Below, piece by piece: positions 1 to 10,069 of a stretch of 64,000 nt of DNA. The translations under genes and the position numbers were made by a program. The notes under the pieces are model-generated. The model was not told the DNA's origin, made no database searches, and worked only from the letters and a program-made list of their open reading frames with translations. Positions within the stretch are counted from its first letter, which is position 1. Each line of letters begins with the position of its first letter. The stretch spans positions 31,671,503-31,735,502 of the forward strand of contig OZ024726.1 of NCBI GenBank assembly GCA_964016875.1, in the 5' to 3' direction. This DNA comes from Fallopia convolvulus (Eukaryota > Streptophyta > Magnoliopsida > Caryophyllales > Polygonaceae).

Positions 1-1141
1 AAGAGAAGCATTTAAGAAAAGCTCAAAGGAATGAATTTCAAAGTCATGGAAGATCAAGTTTGATCTTGGAAAGAGATAGAGAAATTTGTTACAAGAACAT
101 AGGAAAAAGAATCGAGTCAAACAGAGTTGTAACGAATCCTCTACGCAAGTTTTACTCAAAGTTGTTCGAAGTGTTGAACAGGGTCGTTAACGAGGCTCTT
201 AGGTCGTTAAGGAGGCACCCCGTGGCGCAACGGAGATCCGAGTCGACGCGTTTAATTGGGCTTTTATCCTATTTCCTTTTATGTTATTAGATAGATAGAA
301 GGAATATATCTTATTAGAAGATATTATTTCCTTTTATATAGCTCTTAGATAGATTAGTTTCTCTATAAATACCCTTCTCTAGGTCTTGTTTGGGAGAGAC
401 GAACGACACACACAATCAATTGCCTTGGAGGGCAAGTAAGGGGAAAAGAGAGAAAGTAGAGAAGGGACGATAGACACGGAGGAGGAGAGGAGGGAGAGAC
501 TAGGGGAATTGTGGAGAAATACTATTGTTTTGATTAAAGTTGTAAGATTTCTTTTTAATTCAATTGTTATGTTTTCAATTATGCTTTGTGAGTAGTCTTC
601 CTCTCTAAGATTGGGGTTAAACCCAACAATGGTTGTGCATGCTTGCTTTTGATCATGATTTGATTGTTTTTATTGCATGAATCTTCTCTCTTGCTCTTAA
701 TCCTTGAAACGAAAGTTGAAGGGAATTTCTCATTCATAGTTGAAGCGAAAGTGGAAACCTTGAATCAGAATAGTCAAATTAGGGTTTTGAAGCGAAAGAA
801 GATCTATCGTAGTTGAAGTTGAAGAGATTAGATAGTAAGTTTATTAATTGAACGAAAGTTAGTTGATTTACATGCCTAAAGTTAACGAAAGTTAGCACCT
901 TTATGTGATAAAAGCATGATATTTGTGTTTCATAGTGTTTGGCATGCATAACTGTTGTTGTGGTGATACCTTTACCTTAGAATCTCTCTTTCCCTTGCTT
1001 AATTCCCTTATTTAATTGATTGCTTGCGTAACAAGTAAACAAAACTTAGCACTGACTTTCTCCCTGTGGACGAACATGACTTCTCTATACACAACGGGGT
1101 CTTGATATAAATTTATTTGTTGTCAAGAAACCCGCTCAATA
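1..1141 (+). mobile_element. Truncated LTR, Athila/Tat-like, related to the LTR of element D
   Basis: This stretch reads as the promoter-to-end part of an LTR in plus orientation. A TATA box lies at 364-371. Downstream are five copies of a CGAAAGTT-type motif (709-718, 744-753, 791-799, 852-860, 885-893), a block naming a TGTGCATG region near 630, and an end near 1062-1141 with CTGTGGACGA, CGGGGTCTTGA and GTCAAGAAACCC. The same succession, reverse-complemented, makes up the PBS-side half of the D LTRs (31278-32100 and 53549-54400). No tRNA-complementary primer site follows at 1141, so the element was cut there or joined to other DNA. The left end lies outside the window. The short ORF at 60-290 is not recognised and is probably non-coding. 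Confidence 0.6.
364..371 (+). promoter_or_regulatory. TATA box of the truncated LTR
   Basis: TATAAATA sits in a C/T-rich context 700 to 800 bp before the LTR end. The LTRs of elements C and D carry the same octamer in their own sense direction at a similar distance from the end. Transcription would start about 30 bp downstream. Confidence 0.5.
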
Positions 1142-1480
1142 GGGTACAAACGTTCGGTTTGAAGGGGGCTCCTCTCGTGAAGCTGTCATCGAGCTCGGTG
1201 AGGCAGGGGGATCCGGTGCTAGTGGTGGTTTAATTAATTGGGCCAGTGAAGAAATCATGGTTTTGATGTCGGCGATTTCCTTGTCACGCTTCTCGTTGGT
1301 CTTTGCCTGAGACCCCCTTATCTCATCTTGTTGCTCCAGCGCTTTGGCTTGCACTCCAATCTCTTCTTGCAGCTCCTCGAGTTTCTTGCCAAGCTTGTTG
1401 TTGGACGGCATACCAATGATGTCGGGTGATCCTGCAAAGATAAGCAAGCTGGTGAGGAACCATAATGGATTCGATACCAA
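1136..1480 (-). pseudogene. N-terminal Gag fragment of a truncated LTR element
   Basis: A 114-codon minus-strand frame holds a coiled-coil-like stretch rich in Glu, Gln and Lys (KKLEELQEEIGVQAKALEQQ), followed by a proline-rich tail. This composition is common at the start of Ty3/gypsy Gag proteins, but no Gag core or zinc finger is present. On the minus strand it lies directly after a TTGGTATCGAATCC segment (about 1465-1480), which resembles a decayed initiator-tRNA primer site. I read it as the first part of gag of an element whose 5' LTR is split at 1481-1596 and 15226-15431 by element A. It stops at the junction with the plus-strand LTR near 1141, so the rest of the element is lost. Family is not assigned. 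Confidence 0.4.
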
Positions 1481-1596
1481 GCTCTACTAAAACACGAGGG
1501 TTAATTGGATTTAGAAAACCAACCGATGTGAATTAGTGAAATAGATGATTTAGGAAATTTAGGTAGATGAGAAAGCGGCTACTATTTGATTGAATT

Positions 1597-4500
1597 TGTA
1601 ACACCCCTATTTTACAACATTGGGTATTACCGCCAGTGACCTCGGATTTTTACCATCCAAAGTCACCCGAGGCTTTTAGAATGATATAGAATAATAAAAT
1701 GCGGAATTTAAACATACTCATGTAAATAAAAGATGCTTCCGAAGAAGACTTTGTTCTTACAACCCAAGTCACATCATCAAAACTTGTTTGGAAATTACAA
1801 TTCATAAAAGAAACCGTCTTTAAAACATAATGAAAATAAACCAAAAAGGAGATTCGATTACATCTTGAAACTTCTTGCCTTTCCTTTGCCCTTCACCTTA
1901 CGCCTTGTGATTAATCCTAGGTTCTGACATAATTCGCGAGGGGCGAGAATATGCCAGGCAAACATGCGGAAAAGAAGAATTAGTCTAAGAGACTAAGCAA
2001 GCGGGAACGGAATTTCCCAAGGGTAATTCGGTAATTTGAGTAATAACGAAGAAGATAACAACTGGTTGTGTTTTAAGATAGGGTTTATTTAAGTGGGGTT
2101 TAACGGTACGAGGGAGAGCGTATCTTAAGCGGTGATAGCTCGTTAATTTAGAGAAGAACTACTAGATTGTAGGCTTCTTTTAGCATCGAGAATAAAAGAT
2201 ATGTTGGGAACGTTATTAATTCATTTAAGTTATAAACCTCTCGCGCCCTGAGCAGACCGAGTGCCAGATCGATCATTTGAGATCGGTCCGATTTTAATGT
2301 CTTAAATGTGCATTGGGCACTTATGTAACGTATTTGATTTAATGATTTTTAAAGGGGTGGGAGTTCGGATGGCCTGATCCACCAAGGGAAACCCAGTTTC
2401 CCGGCACTTAGCTAGAGTGCGCACATCCCTCCTTGCAATCGGAGCGGATGAGATCATGATCCCGAAAGTCGTACTTCAAACACATAGGCACTTACGACTT
2501 AGTAGGATTATATAGAGGCGTCGGCTATTCCGCGCCCCTTACTAGTTTATTCGACGTGGATCTCTGAACGAGTCCATAAACAACCAAAGCCATGATCACA
2601 CTAGCATAAATAGTCCTAAGAGATAATAATATCGAACTATACTAACAAAGGTCGTTACATCTAACAATCGATATTTCCTAAGTTCATTCATTACTTAGCA
2701 CACAAGTTGTTCCCAACATCGAGAAGTTCACGGAAACGAATTTATAAAGGTCACAAGGGGAAGATCCACTTGCCTTAGTTCTGACGATAACGGATTTAAT
2801 GATAAGACGGAGATGTGGTTCGCAACTTCGAATGAGAATCCCGACCTATCGACACGGAATTCATGAACAGTCTTTTAAATACGAATTCTTTCAAGGTTCG
2901 GACTTCTTACATGTACTTAGTATAGAAATGGAATTCTAAATTATTATGATAATAATTTAGGTGGCTAAATTAAAATAATAATATTCCTTTATTATTATTT
3001 TAATTTCATAATATCCTTTTATTCCTTTAAAACAAAACTCATTGATTATTCAAAATAATTTCTTTAATCTCAACCATGTTCAAAATGTTATTTAAAGTCA
3101 TTTCTTCTACAAGGAATATTTTATCAATGATGCTTTCTTAATAACTCTTATTTAACTATAGGGATCACATAAAAATAGAGATAGGATAATACTAGACTAT
3201 TTCTTAGTAACTTTCCAAAGATAGAAACTTCTATTTACTTGATGAGGTAAGCTTTCTAAAACTATCATAATATAAAATAAATATTCTTATTTATTTTATT
3301 TCCAAGTTTCTTCCCATAATTTATCTATAGTTATATGATCATGGTATAAAATATCTAATCATCTCCTTATAATATACTTTTATGATATTCTAAGTCACAA
3401 ACTAATATTTTTCTATATTTTACAATATCTTTCTAGGTGAGATATTTATCTATACTTAGCAATATAATGTTATAATTTATCTTGTAATTATCTTATTGTC
3501 ATAACCCTTGTACTAACAATAAAGGTTTATGCCTTATAGATATCCACTACACTTGGAATTAGATGAAACTAATATTATATTAAATTATTAATATAACTAA
3601 CATTAATCTACTTAATTTCATAAAATTTTGATATTCTCTACTTCTAGAGATTATTAGTATTCTACTTGGAAAAGATTATATTTTTATAAGGGTCATATTT
3701 AATATTGAGATAAATTCATAGGCTACTAATTTCATGAAAATACTTTTATAAGGTCTTCTTAGAATTTATTTAATTAATCATGTCTTTACTAATCATATCA
3801 TAATATCATAATTTACCATAGTTTATTTAATAGATTTATTCCTCTCTTCCAACTAACAAAATTTGCATAATATTTTTATAAGTCTTAAAAACTTTGCAAA
3901 ACAATTTTATTTAGTCTTCTTAATATTACTAGCATACTTTAATAACTTTAAATAAAATAAAATAAAATAAAAATAGGGTTGTAGAATTATTCTGTTAGTT
4001 GTGCCTGTGTTATAGAACACAGAGGACGAGAGGGCAGGGAGGCCGGCGGTGTGAGGGGCGGCGCACCAGAGGCTCCGGTGGGCAGGGGCAGCGCACAGGA
4101 AGAGGCGGCGGCGGCGGTGGAGGCGCCGGTGGTCATGGGCGGCGGCCGACGGTCCAAAGGAGAGAAAAGAGGGGGCTCTTTGGTGGGATTTTGAAGGAAA
4201 ACTCAAGCTTGAAGGGCTGATTTTTGAGGGAATTGAGAGCAAATTTGTAATGAGAAGAAGAAGGAATGAGAAGTGTGAGTTCTAAGTGGAGAATTCAGCC
4301 CCTTTAAATAGGCAAATCCATGGAGCTTGTGATCCATGTCCATGGATTTTGACCAATGGAGAAGGGAAGGATGAATGGTGATTGGGGAGGGTTGTTGAAG
4401 GTGATGTAAGCTTGGTGATGTCATGGAGCTAGTGTTATAGAGTATGGAAAGAAGAAGAAGAGCATGCAATGGCCCTTTTTGATTCTACGTCAGTTGCATC

Positions 4501-4964
4501 AGACAAAGTCTGACTACCTTTTTAGAAGAAGAAGAAGAAGAAGATTTATTATAAAAAGGGTGGGTAAAAGTGTAAGCAATTGCAAATGGTCTAGCGGATT
4601 TATGGGGTTGGGCGTGTGAGTATGTTGCAAGAGGTCTCGGGTTCAAGTCCCGGCTCTTGCATTCTTTTTGTTAGATTTTTAAAGGAATTTTTATGCCTTA
4701 ATGTAATACCTTTTTATTTAAATAAAATCAAGCTTTATAAGGTATTATTTTTATTTAATGCCCTTTTTATTTATTCAAGATTTTTACAACATTCTATTAT
4801 GATTTCTTGAATTTAATTTACTTGACAATTCTCTTTTAAAAGAGAATTTAAAGGTTATTAGGATATATTAAAATTTCCTCTTTATTTTGAGAAGAATATT
4901 TATTAAAATAAATATTATATTATATATTTTTTTAAAAAAACCTTGGAATATGGCGGATATTACA
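1597..4964 (-). repeat. Element A 3' LTR (left copy)
   Basis: This 3368 bp LTR has TG...CA termini. In the element's sense it carries a TATA-like block (TATTTAAAGG, 4303-4310) and, further on, a GC-rich stretch near 4020-4145. The middle (about 2900-3900) is AT-rich and non-coding. Minus-strand frames at 3907-4242 and 4203-4469 are low-complexity and I do not call them genes. A GAA-type microsatellite lies at 4526-4546 and a tRNA-like unit at 4582-4661. Confidence 0.92.
4582..4661 (+). other. tRNA-like Pol III unit inside the element A LTR, antisense to the element
   Basis: The 80 bp segment has an A-box-like TGGTCTAGCGG (4587-4597), a B-box GGTTCAAGTCC (4640-4650) in a T-arm with paired CGGG/CCCG, and a T5 run at 4665-4669 that could end Pol III transcription. 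The segments TGCAAGAG and CTCTTGCA around the T-arm are perfectly complementary. The acceptor pairing from the 5' end (GCAAATG with CTCTTGC) holds at only five of seven positions, and no convincing anticodon arm is visible. I call it a tRNA-derived relic or SINE-like insert, not a functional tRNA gene. Confidence 0.55.
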
Positions 4965-4984
4965 ATAGTACCCCCTTAAATTAG
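4965..4984 (-). promoter_or_regulatory. Polypurine tract of element A
   Basis: Read on the minus strand the segment is AATTTAAGGGGGTACTAT directly before the LTR's TGTAATATCC. It is the expected plus-strand DNA primer position. Confidence 0.8.
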
Positions 4985-5113
4985 TTTCATCCCCGAAACT
5001 AGAAGAAAGTAGGGCGGTACTGGAATGTAGAGACAAAAGCAATTACAAAACTCACGACTTGTGAGGATGCTACGGGGTCTAGTATCTCCTTAAAAGGATC
5101 ATACTACTGATGC

Positions 5114-7030
5114 TTAAGAAGACATTAATTCGGGAAAACGCCTCTGCATATCTTGCTCGGTTTCCCAAGTTTCCCAAGTTGTACCTTCGTTGCCATCTTT
5201 GGACCAGAGTACTCGGACTAAAGGTACTTCTTTGTTGCGCAATTGCTTAACTCGGTACTCTACAATCTTGAGTGGTTTCTCCTCATAGGTGCCATCCGAC
5301 TGGATTTCGACGTCGTCGAAGTTGATTACATGTGATTCGTCGGACACATACTTCCTTAGGAGTGACACGTGGAACACATTGTGAACGAGGTGGGCTGACG
5401 GTGGTAAGGCAACCTGGTAAGCTAGGTTGCCAACCCTTTCTAGGATCTCGAAAGGTCCTACATAACGAATGTTTAGCTTGCCTCGTTTCCCGAAGCGGAA
5501 AACGCCTTTTGAGGAAGATACTTTGACGAACACCTTATCTCCAACCACAAACTCGATGTCTCGTCTCTTCAAGTCGGCGTAGGATTTCTGTCGACTCTTA
5601 GTAGTCAACATTCTTTGGCGAATAAGGGTAACCTCGGATGCAGTCTTCTCTATCAATTCTGGACCTAGAAGAATCCTGTTTACATTGTCGTCCCAACAGA
5701 GTGGGGAACGACACTTCCTGCCGTACAAAGCTTCGAAGGGAGCCATCTTGATGGTAGAATGCCAGCTATTGTTGTATGTGAATTCTATGAGGCTCAAGCT
5801 GTCATCCCAACTTGTGGTGCGATCTAGCACACGAGCTCGAAGCATGTCTTCAAGAGTTTGGATGGTCCTTTCAGATTGACCATCGGTTTGAGGATGGAAA
5901 GCTGTGCTAAACTTCAGTTTTGTGCCCATGGCCTTATGTAATTCTTTCCAGAAAGATGCCATGTATCGACCGTCTCGATCGGAGATGATTGTCTTCGGGG
6001 TTCCGTAGAGGCGGACTATTTCCTTGATGAAGACTGCTGCCAGCTTTTGGGCTTTCCACTTCTTCTGAATAGCGATGAAATGAGCGCTCTTGGTAAGCCG
6101 GTCTACAATAACCCCGATTGAGTCCTTCTGCTTTCGAGTCTTGGGTAGGTCAGTTACGAAGTCCATTGATATATCCTCCCATTTCCATTCTGGCACGGGG
6201 AGGGATTGCAATTTTCCTCCAGGTCTCCGGTGTTCGATCTTCACTTTCTGACAGACTAAGCACTTGGATATAAACTCTGCGACTTCTTGTTTCAAGTTTG
6301 GCCACCAGATGCTTCTTCGTACATATTTATACATTTTGCTTGCTCCTGGGTGGACGGAATAGGCAGATGCGTGGGCTTCTTTCAGGATGGTCTTTCGAAG
6401 CTCGTCCACTGCTGGCACACAGATCCGGCTTCTAAACCAAAGGGAACCATCATCTTGAATGACGAACCCAGGTGCCTTGCCCTCTTGTACTTCGCCGCTT
6501 ATTCTGATCAACATGATGTCATCAGTCTGCTTTTCCTTGATCTCGGTTAGCAAGTTGGATTGGATCTCCAAAGTGTTTAGACAACCTTGTTGTCTTCCAA
6601 ACCAGACTTCGATGCCTTCTTTGATCAGTTCTTGTTGTAATTTAGGTTGGGCGGTTAGCATTGCGACCAAGCCCTCTTGTTGGGTCTTACGACTGAGAGC
6701 ATCTGCTACAACGTTGGCTTTGCCTGGATGGTAGAGCAGCTCGATGTCGTAGTCCTTTAATAGTTCCAACCATCTTCTCTGCCTCATGTTCAGTTCCTTC
6801 TGAGTGAACACGTACTTCAAACTTTTGTGATCGGTGAAGATCTGACATTTGACACCGTACAAGTAATGTCGCCAAATCTTCAAAGTGAACACTACTGCTG
6901 CTAGCTCAAGGTCGTGCGTCGGATAGTTCACTTCGTAGACCTTGAGTTGCCGGGATGCATATGCGATTACTTTACCTCTCTGCATTAGCACGCATCCCAA
7001 TCCTTGTTTCGAAGCATCACTGTAGACCAC
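5114..7030 (-). CDS. Element A Pol, C-terminal part: RNase H, integrase, chromodomain
   Basis: This 638-codon frame continues the 926-codon frame at 7031-9811 in the same register; a TAA at 7031-7033 separates them. It opens inside RNase H (YSDASK with the catalytic Asp) and includes FTDHKSLKYV and VVADALSRK. The integrase zinc-binding region follows, with paired His near residue 223 and CLVC near 257. The catalytic triad is in MDFVTD (about 291), ISDRDG (about 350) and QSERTIQ (about 386), the usual D-35-E spacing. A chromodomain-like segment (VEYRVKQLRNKEV, TTWETWE) occupies about 588-636; in chromoviruses this directs integration to marked chromatin. The frame has no ATG at its first codon, which shows it is a continuation, not a separate gene. 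Confidence 0.9.
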   Translation of the reverse strand: MVYSDASKQGLGCVLMQRGKVIAYASRQLKVYEVNYPTHDLELAAVVFTLKIWRHYLYGVKCQIFTDHKSLKYVFTQKELNMRQRRWLELLKDYDIELLYHPGKANVVADALSRKTQQEGLVAMLTAQPKLQQELIKEGIEVWFGRQQGCLNTLEIQSNLLTEIKEKQTDDIMLIRISGEVQEGKAPGFVIQDDGSLWFRSRICVPAVDELRKTILKEAHASAYSVHPGASKMYKYVRRSIWWPNLKQEVAEFISKCLVCQKVKIEHRRPGGKLQSLPVPEWKWEDISMDFVTDLPKTRKQKDSIGVIVDRLTKSAHFIAIQKKWKAQKLAAVFIKEIVRLYGTPKTIISDRDGRYMASFWKELHKAMGTKLKFSTAFHPQTDGQSERTIQTLEDMLRARVLDRTTSWDDSLSLIEFTYNNSWHSTIKMAPFEALYGRKCRSPLCWDDNVNRILLGPELIEKTASEVTLIRQRMLTTKSRQKSYADLKRRDIEFVVGDKVFVKVSSSKGVFRFGKRGKLNIRYVGPFEILERVGNLAYQVALPPSAHLVHNVFHVSLLRKYVSDESHVINFDDVEIQSDGTYEEKPLKIVEYRVKQLRNKEVPLVRVLWSKDGNEGTTWETWETEQDMQRRFPELMSS

Positions 7031-9811
7031 TTAATCATCGTGTCCATTTGGCAGTGTTAGCACTAGTGCACTCGTGAGGCGTTTCTTAAGCTCTTGGAAA
7101 CTCTCCTCACACTTTTCATCCCACAAGAACTTCTTATGTGTCTTTCGGAGTAGCTTCGTCATAGGGAGAGCAATCTTCGAGAATCCTTCAACGAACCTTC
7201 TGTAGTACCCTACAAGTCCTAGGAAGCTGCGAATTTCTTTCACATTCTTCTGTTGCTTCCATTCTGAGACTGCTTTGATTTTCTTTGGGTCCACCATAAC
7301 TCCTTCTTGGTTGATGATGTGGCCTAAGAAAGCCACTTCTGTAAGCCATAAGTCACACTTGGACAACTTGGCGAAAAGTTGGTGGTGCCTTAGAATCTGT
7401 AGCACGGTTCGGAGGTGTTCTTCGTATTTTGCATGATCCTTGAAGTAGATTAAGATGTCGTCGATGAAGACGATGAAAAACTTGTCGAGGTACTCATGGA
7501 AGCATCGGTGCATCAGATCCATGAACACTTCTGGTGCATTGGTCAAGCCAAATGGCATTACTACAAATTCGTAGTGACCATAGCGGGTGCGGAAAGCTGT
7601 CTTCGAAATGTCCTCCTCTCGAATCCGAAGTTGATGATACCCGGATCTTAGGTCAATTTTTGAAAAGATTTTTGCACCCTTGAGTTGATCTAAGAGGTCA
7701 TCTATCCTTGGAAGAGGATATTTGTTCTTGATGGTGACTTTGTTTAATTCTCTATAGTCGATGCATAGGCGGAAAGTCCCGTCCTTCTTCTTCACAAAGA
7801 GCACAGGTGCTCCCCAAGGCGAAGCAATTGGTCGGATATAACCCTTCTCAAGTAGTTCTTCGAGTTGACCCTTGAGTTCCTTCATCTCTAGCGGGGCCAT
7901 CCTGTAGGGGGCCTTGGAGATTGGTGCGGTTCCAGGCTCGAGGCTTATTGTGAACTCGACTTCTCGTCGGGGAGGTAATCCAGGAAGCTCATCTGGGAAT
8001 ACGTCGGGAAATTCTCTGGCCACTGGAATTCCTTGAATGTCCATGACCTCTTTCTCCCTTGACTCGAGGTAGCAAAGATACCCAATGCAGCCTTGTCGGA
8101 GTAGCTTCCCGGCCTTCATGGCATTGATCACTTTTCCATTTTCTTCTTCTCGGTGTCCTTTGAACTTACATAGGTGCTTCCCTCCGGAGTTGATGGTTAC
8201 AGTTCGGGTATAGAAATCGATTACCGCTCCATGCTGAGTCAACCAATCTCTTCCGAGAATGATGTTGTAGGGGTCCATTGGAATGCATATCAAGCTGGAG
8301 CTGAAGTTCCCACCTTGAATGCATAAGGGGAAACTACCTAATTGTTTGGCTCCTATAATTCTTTCTCCGTTTGGAAGGTTCACAATAAATGGCTCACATT
8401 CTTCGAGGTCATCTAATTCTAAGAGTTCTACACATTTTTCAGATATGAAGGAGTGCGAAGCGCCTGAATCGAAGAGTATAAACACATCTTTAGAGTGGAT
8501 CTGGAGAGTACCTTGGCAGATAGGTTCCTTTGGCTTATCGGTGGTGCGCATCTCGTACAACCGTTGCCCTTGACCTTGAGGATACATAGGCCCTTTTCCT
8601 TTATGATGAGCCGTGGACTGGACCGATGAAGTTCCTGCTGGCCTGTTCGAAGCTTGCGGGCGCTGAGATACGGTGTTAGACCGGGTTTGGTCTGCGGGAA
8701 TTGTTGGTTGCCTGCAGAATTGCCAAAGGTGTCCCTCTTTGTTGCAGTTGTAACACCTTCTGAGAGGCTTAGGGCATTTCCGGTTTATTTGTCCAGGCTC
8801 TGCATAGTTGTGACAGGCTATCGGGGTCTTTGCTGATTCGGGCCCAGGGCCAAGTCTGGATCCAGCTGACGAGGTCTTGTGCTTGCTCTTCTTGGACCAC
8901 TGAGATCCTTGCGGAGATGCTGGCCTCTTAAAACCACTATGACTGGAGTGGTGAGGCTTTCCTTCACTGAATTTCTTGCGCTCGAGGACCTTAAGAGTCG
9001 TCTCCATTCTGTGAGCATGGTCCACGTATTCTTCCAAAGTTCTGAAGGAGCGGTTTGCCATCCAAGGTTTGATGTGATCGCTCATCCAGCGGTGGAAGTG
9101 TTTGATCTTTTGTTTCTCCATGGTGATCTCTTCCTCAGCGTATTGCACAAGGTGGTTGAACTTCTTTGCTCGCTCCAGCACACTTAACCCATGTAACTTT
9201 GGGGAGTGAAGCTCGTCCAGCTTCTCCTCTCTCATGGATTCGGAGAAGAATCGGTGCATCATTTTGTCCTTGAACATGGCCCAGCTTAGATCAGGGCGTC
9301 TGGACAGACTAGAGCTCTCCCACCATTCACCAGCTTCATCTTTTAGTTTTAGTGCAGCCATGTGCACCTTGTCAGTTTTGGAGCAAGGTATGTTCCTTAG
9401 AAGTCTCTCGACGTGGGAGAACCAATATTGGATCCCCGATGGGTCGCCGGTCCCATCATAAGAGTCGGGTTTCATGGCATTGAAAGTTTTGATCCCTTCA
9501 GCGAAACTGATTTCTTTTGGTCCCTCTGGATGGACTTTTGCTACCGGGGCTGTTTGCCCCTGAACTTCTTCTGGCACCTCCTCTGGGGCTTCGAGGTTTT
9601 CCGGGTTTAGTATCACAGCGGGAATGGCCTCTTGTACAAACTGTTGTACTAGAGCGCATAAGGCGGCTATCGTTTCAGCATTGAGTGCAATGGGAGCTAC
9701 GGGTGCTGGAGGTGGGTTAACTCGAGGTCCTCCTCCGACCTCGGATTCGCTTTCAGCATGGCCTTCTCTAATGCCATCAGGACTGCGATTGGTAGCCCTT
9801 GTGTTGACCAT
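7031..9811 (-). CDS. Element A Gag, protease and reverse transcriptase
   Basis: The 926-codon frame starts with MVNTRATNRS, a typical Tekay/Del Gag start. A retrotransposon Gag core (KPDSYDGTGDP, then FFSESMREEKLDEL) covers about 100-240. The CCHC zinc knuckle CYNCNKEGHLWQFC is at about 352-366; a preceding CHNYAEPGQINRKC is a damaged second knuckle with Tyr for the second Cys. The aspartic protease motif LFDSGASHSF is near 447. Reverse transcriptase follows with DLRSGYHQ, FGLTNAPEVF and the active site FIDD near 782, then LGLVGYYRRF. The frame ends in a stop at the RT-RNase H boundary (7031-7033). That single stop is the only clear lesion in Pol. Replication would need a helper copy or readthrough. 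Confidence 0.92.
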   Translation of the reverse strand: MVNTRATNRSPDGIREGHAESESEVGGGPRVNPPPAPVAPIALNAETIAALCALVQQFVQEAIPAVILNPENLEAPEEVPEEVQGQTAPVAKVHPEGPKEISFAEGIKTFNAMKPDSYDGTGDPSGIQYWFSHVERLLRNIPCSKTDKVHMAALKLKDEAGEWWESSSLSRRPDLSWAMFKDKMMHRFFSESMREEKLDELHSPKLHGLSVLERAKKFNHLVQYAEEEITMEKQKIKHFHRWMSDHIKPWMANRSFRTLEEYVDHAHRMETTLKVLERKKFSEGKPHHSSHSGFKRPASPQGSQWSKKSKHKTSSAGSRLGPGPESAKTPIACHNYAEPGQINRKCPKPLRRCYNCNKEGHLWQFCRQPTIPADQTRSNTVSQRPQASNRPAGTSSVQSTAHHKGKGPMYPQGQGQRLYEMRTTDKPKEPICQGTLQIHSKDVFILFDSGASHSFISEKCVELLELDDLEECEPFIVNLPNGERIIGAKQLGSFPLCIQGGNFSSSLICIPMDPYNIILGRDWLTQHGAVIDFYTRTVTINSGGKHLCKFKGHREEENGKVINAMKAGKLLRQGCIGYLCYLESREKEVMDIQGIPVAREFPDVFPDELPGLPPRREVEFTISLEPGTAPISKAPYRMAPLEMKELKGQLEELLEKGYIRPIASPWGAPVLFVKKKDGTFRLCIDYRELNKVTIKNKYPLPRIDDLLDQLKGAKIFSKIDLRSGYHQLRIREEDISKTAFRTRYGHYEFVVMPFGLTNAPEVFMDLMHRCFHEYLDKFFIVFIDDILIYFKDHAKYEEHLRTVLQILRHHQLFAKLSKCDLWLTEVAFLGHIINQEGVMVDPKKIKAVSEWKQQKNVKEIRSFLGLVGYYRRFVEGFSKIALPMTKLLRKTHKKFLWDEKCEESFQELKKRLTSALVLTLPNGHDD

Positions 9812-10069
9812 CTGAATGTTTTAGGTTGGACTCATTTGTTAATTCAGTAAAGTGTGCAAGAATTAACGAGCAAGCTTTAATAGCAGAAAACAAAGAACAA
9901 TTCTATTATAATTGATTCAAACAGAAGTACAATGGCTTTATAACTTCAGCCACTCAGAACAGAAAAATAGAAAATAAACTAAGCCGATTCGACCTCTTAA
10001 GGACAAAATGAAGTCGAAAGAAGCGGTCTATGCTCACTTCTTAGAAGGAAAATACAATGCTAAGGACAA

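Noticed and set aside
3907..4469. Minus-strand frames of 111 and 88 codons in the element A LTR (repeated at 14170-14732).
   Set aside because: Low-complexity Ser/His/Leu-rich translations of LTR sequence, overlapping each other, with no domain.
4526..4546. GAA-type microsatellite in the element A LTR.
   Set aside because: A short ordinary repeat present in both LTRs; not worth a separate finding.
4582..4661. A functional tRNA gene.
   Set aside because: The acceptor stem is mismatched at two positions and no clear anticodon arm is seen. It also lies inside an LTR repeated at 14845. Kept as a tRNA-like relic.
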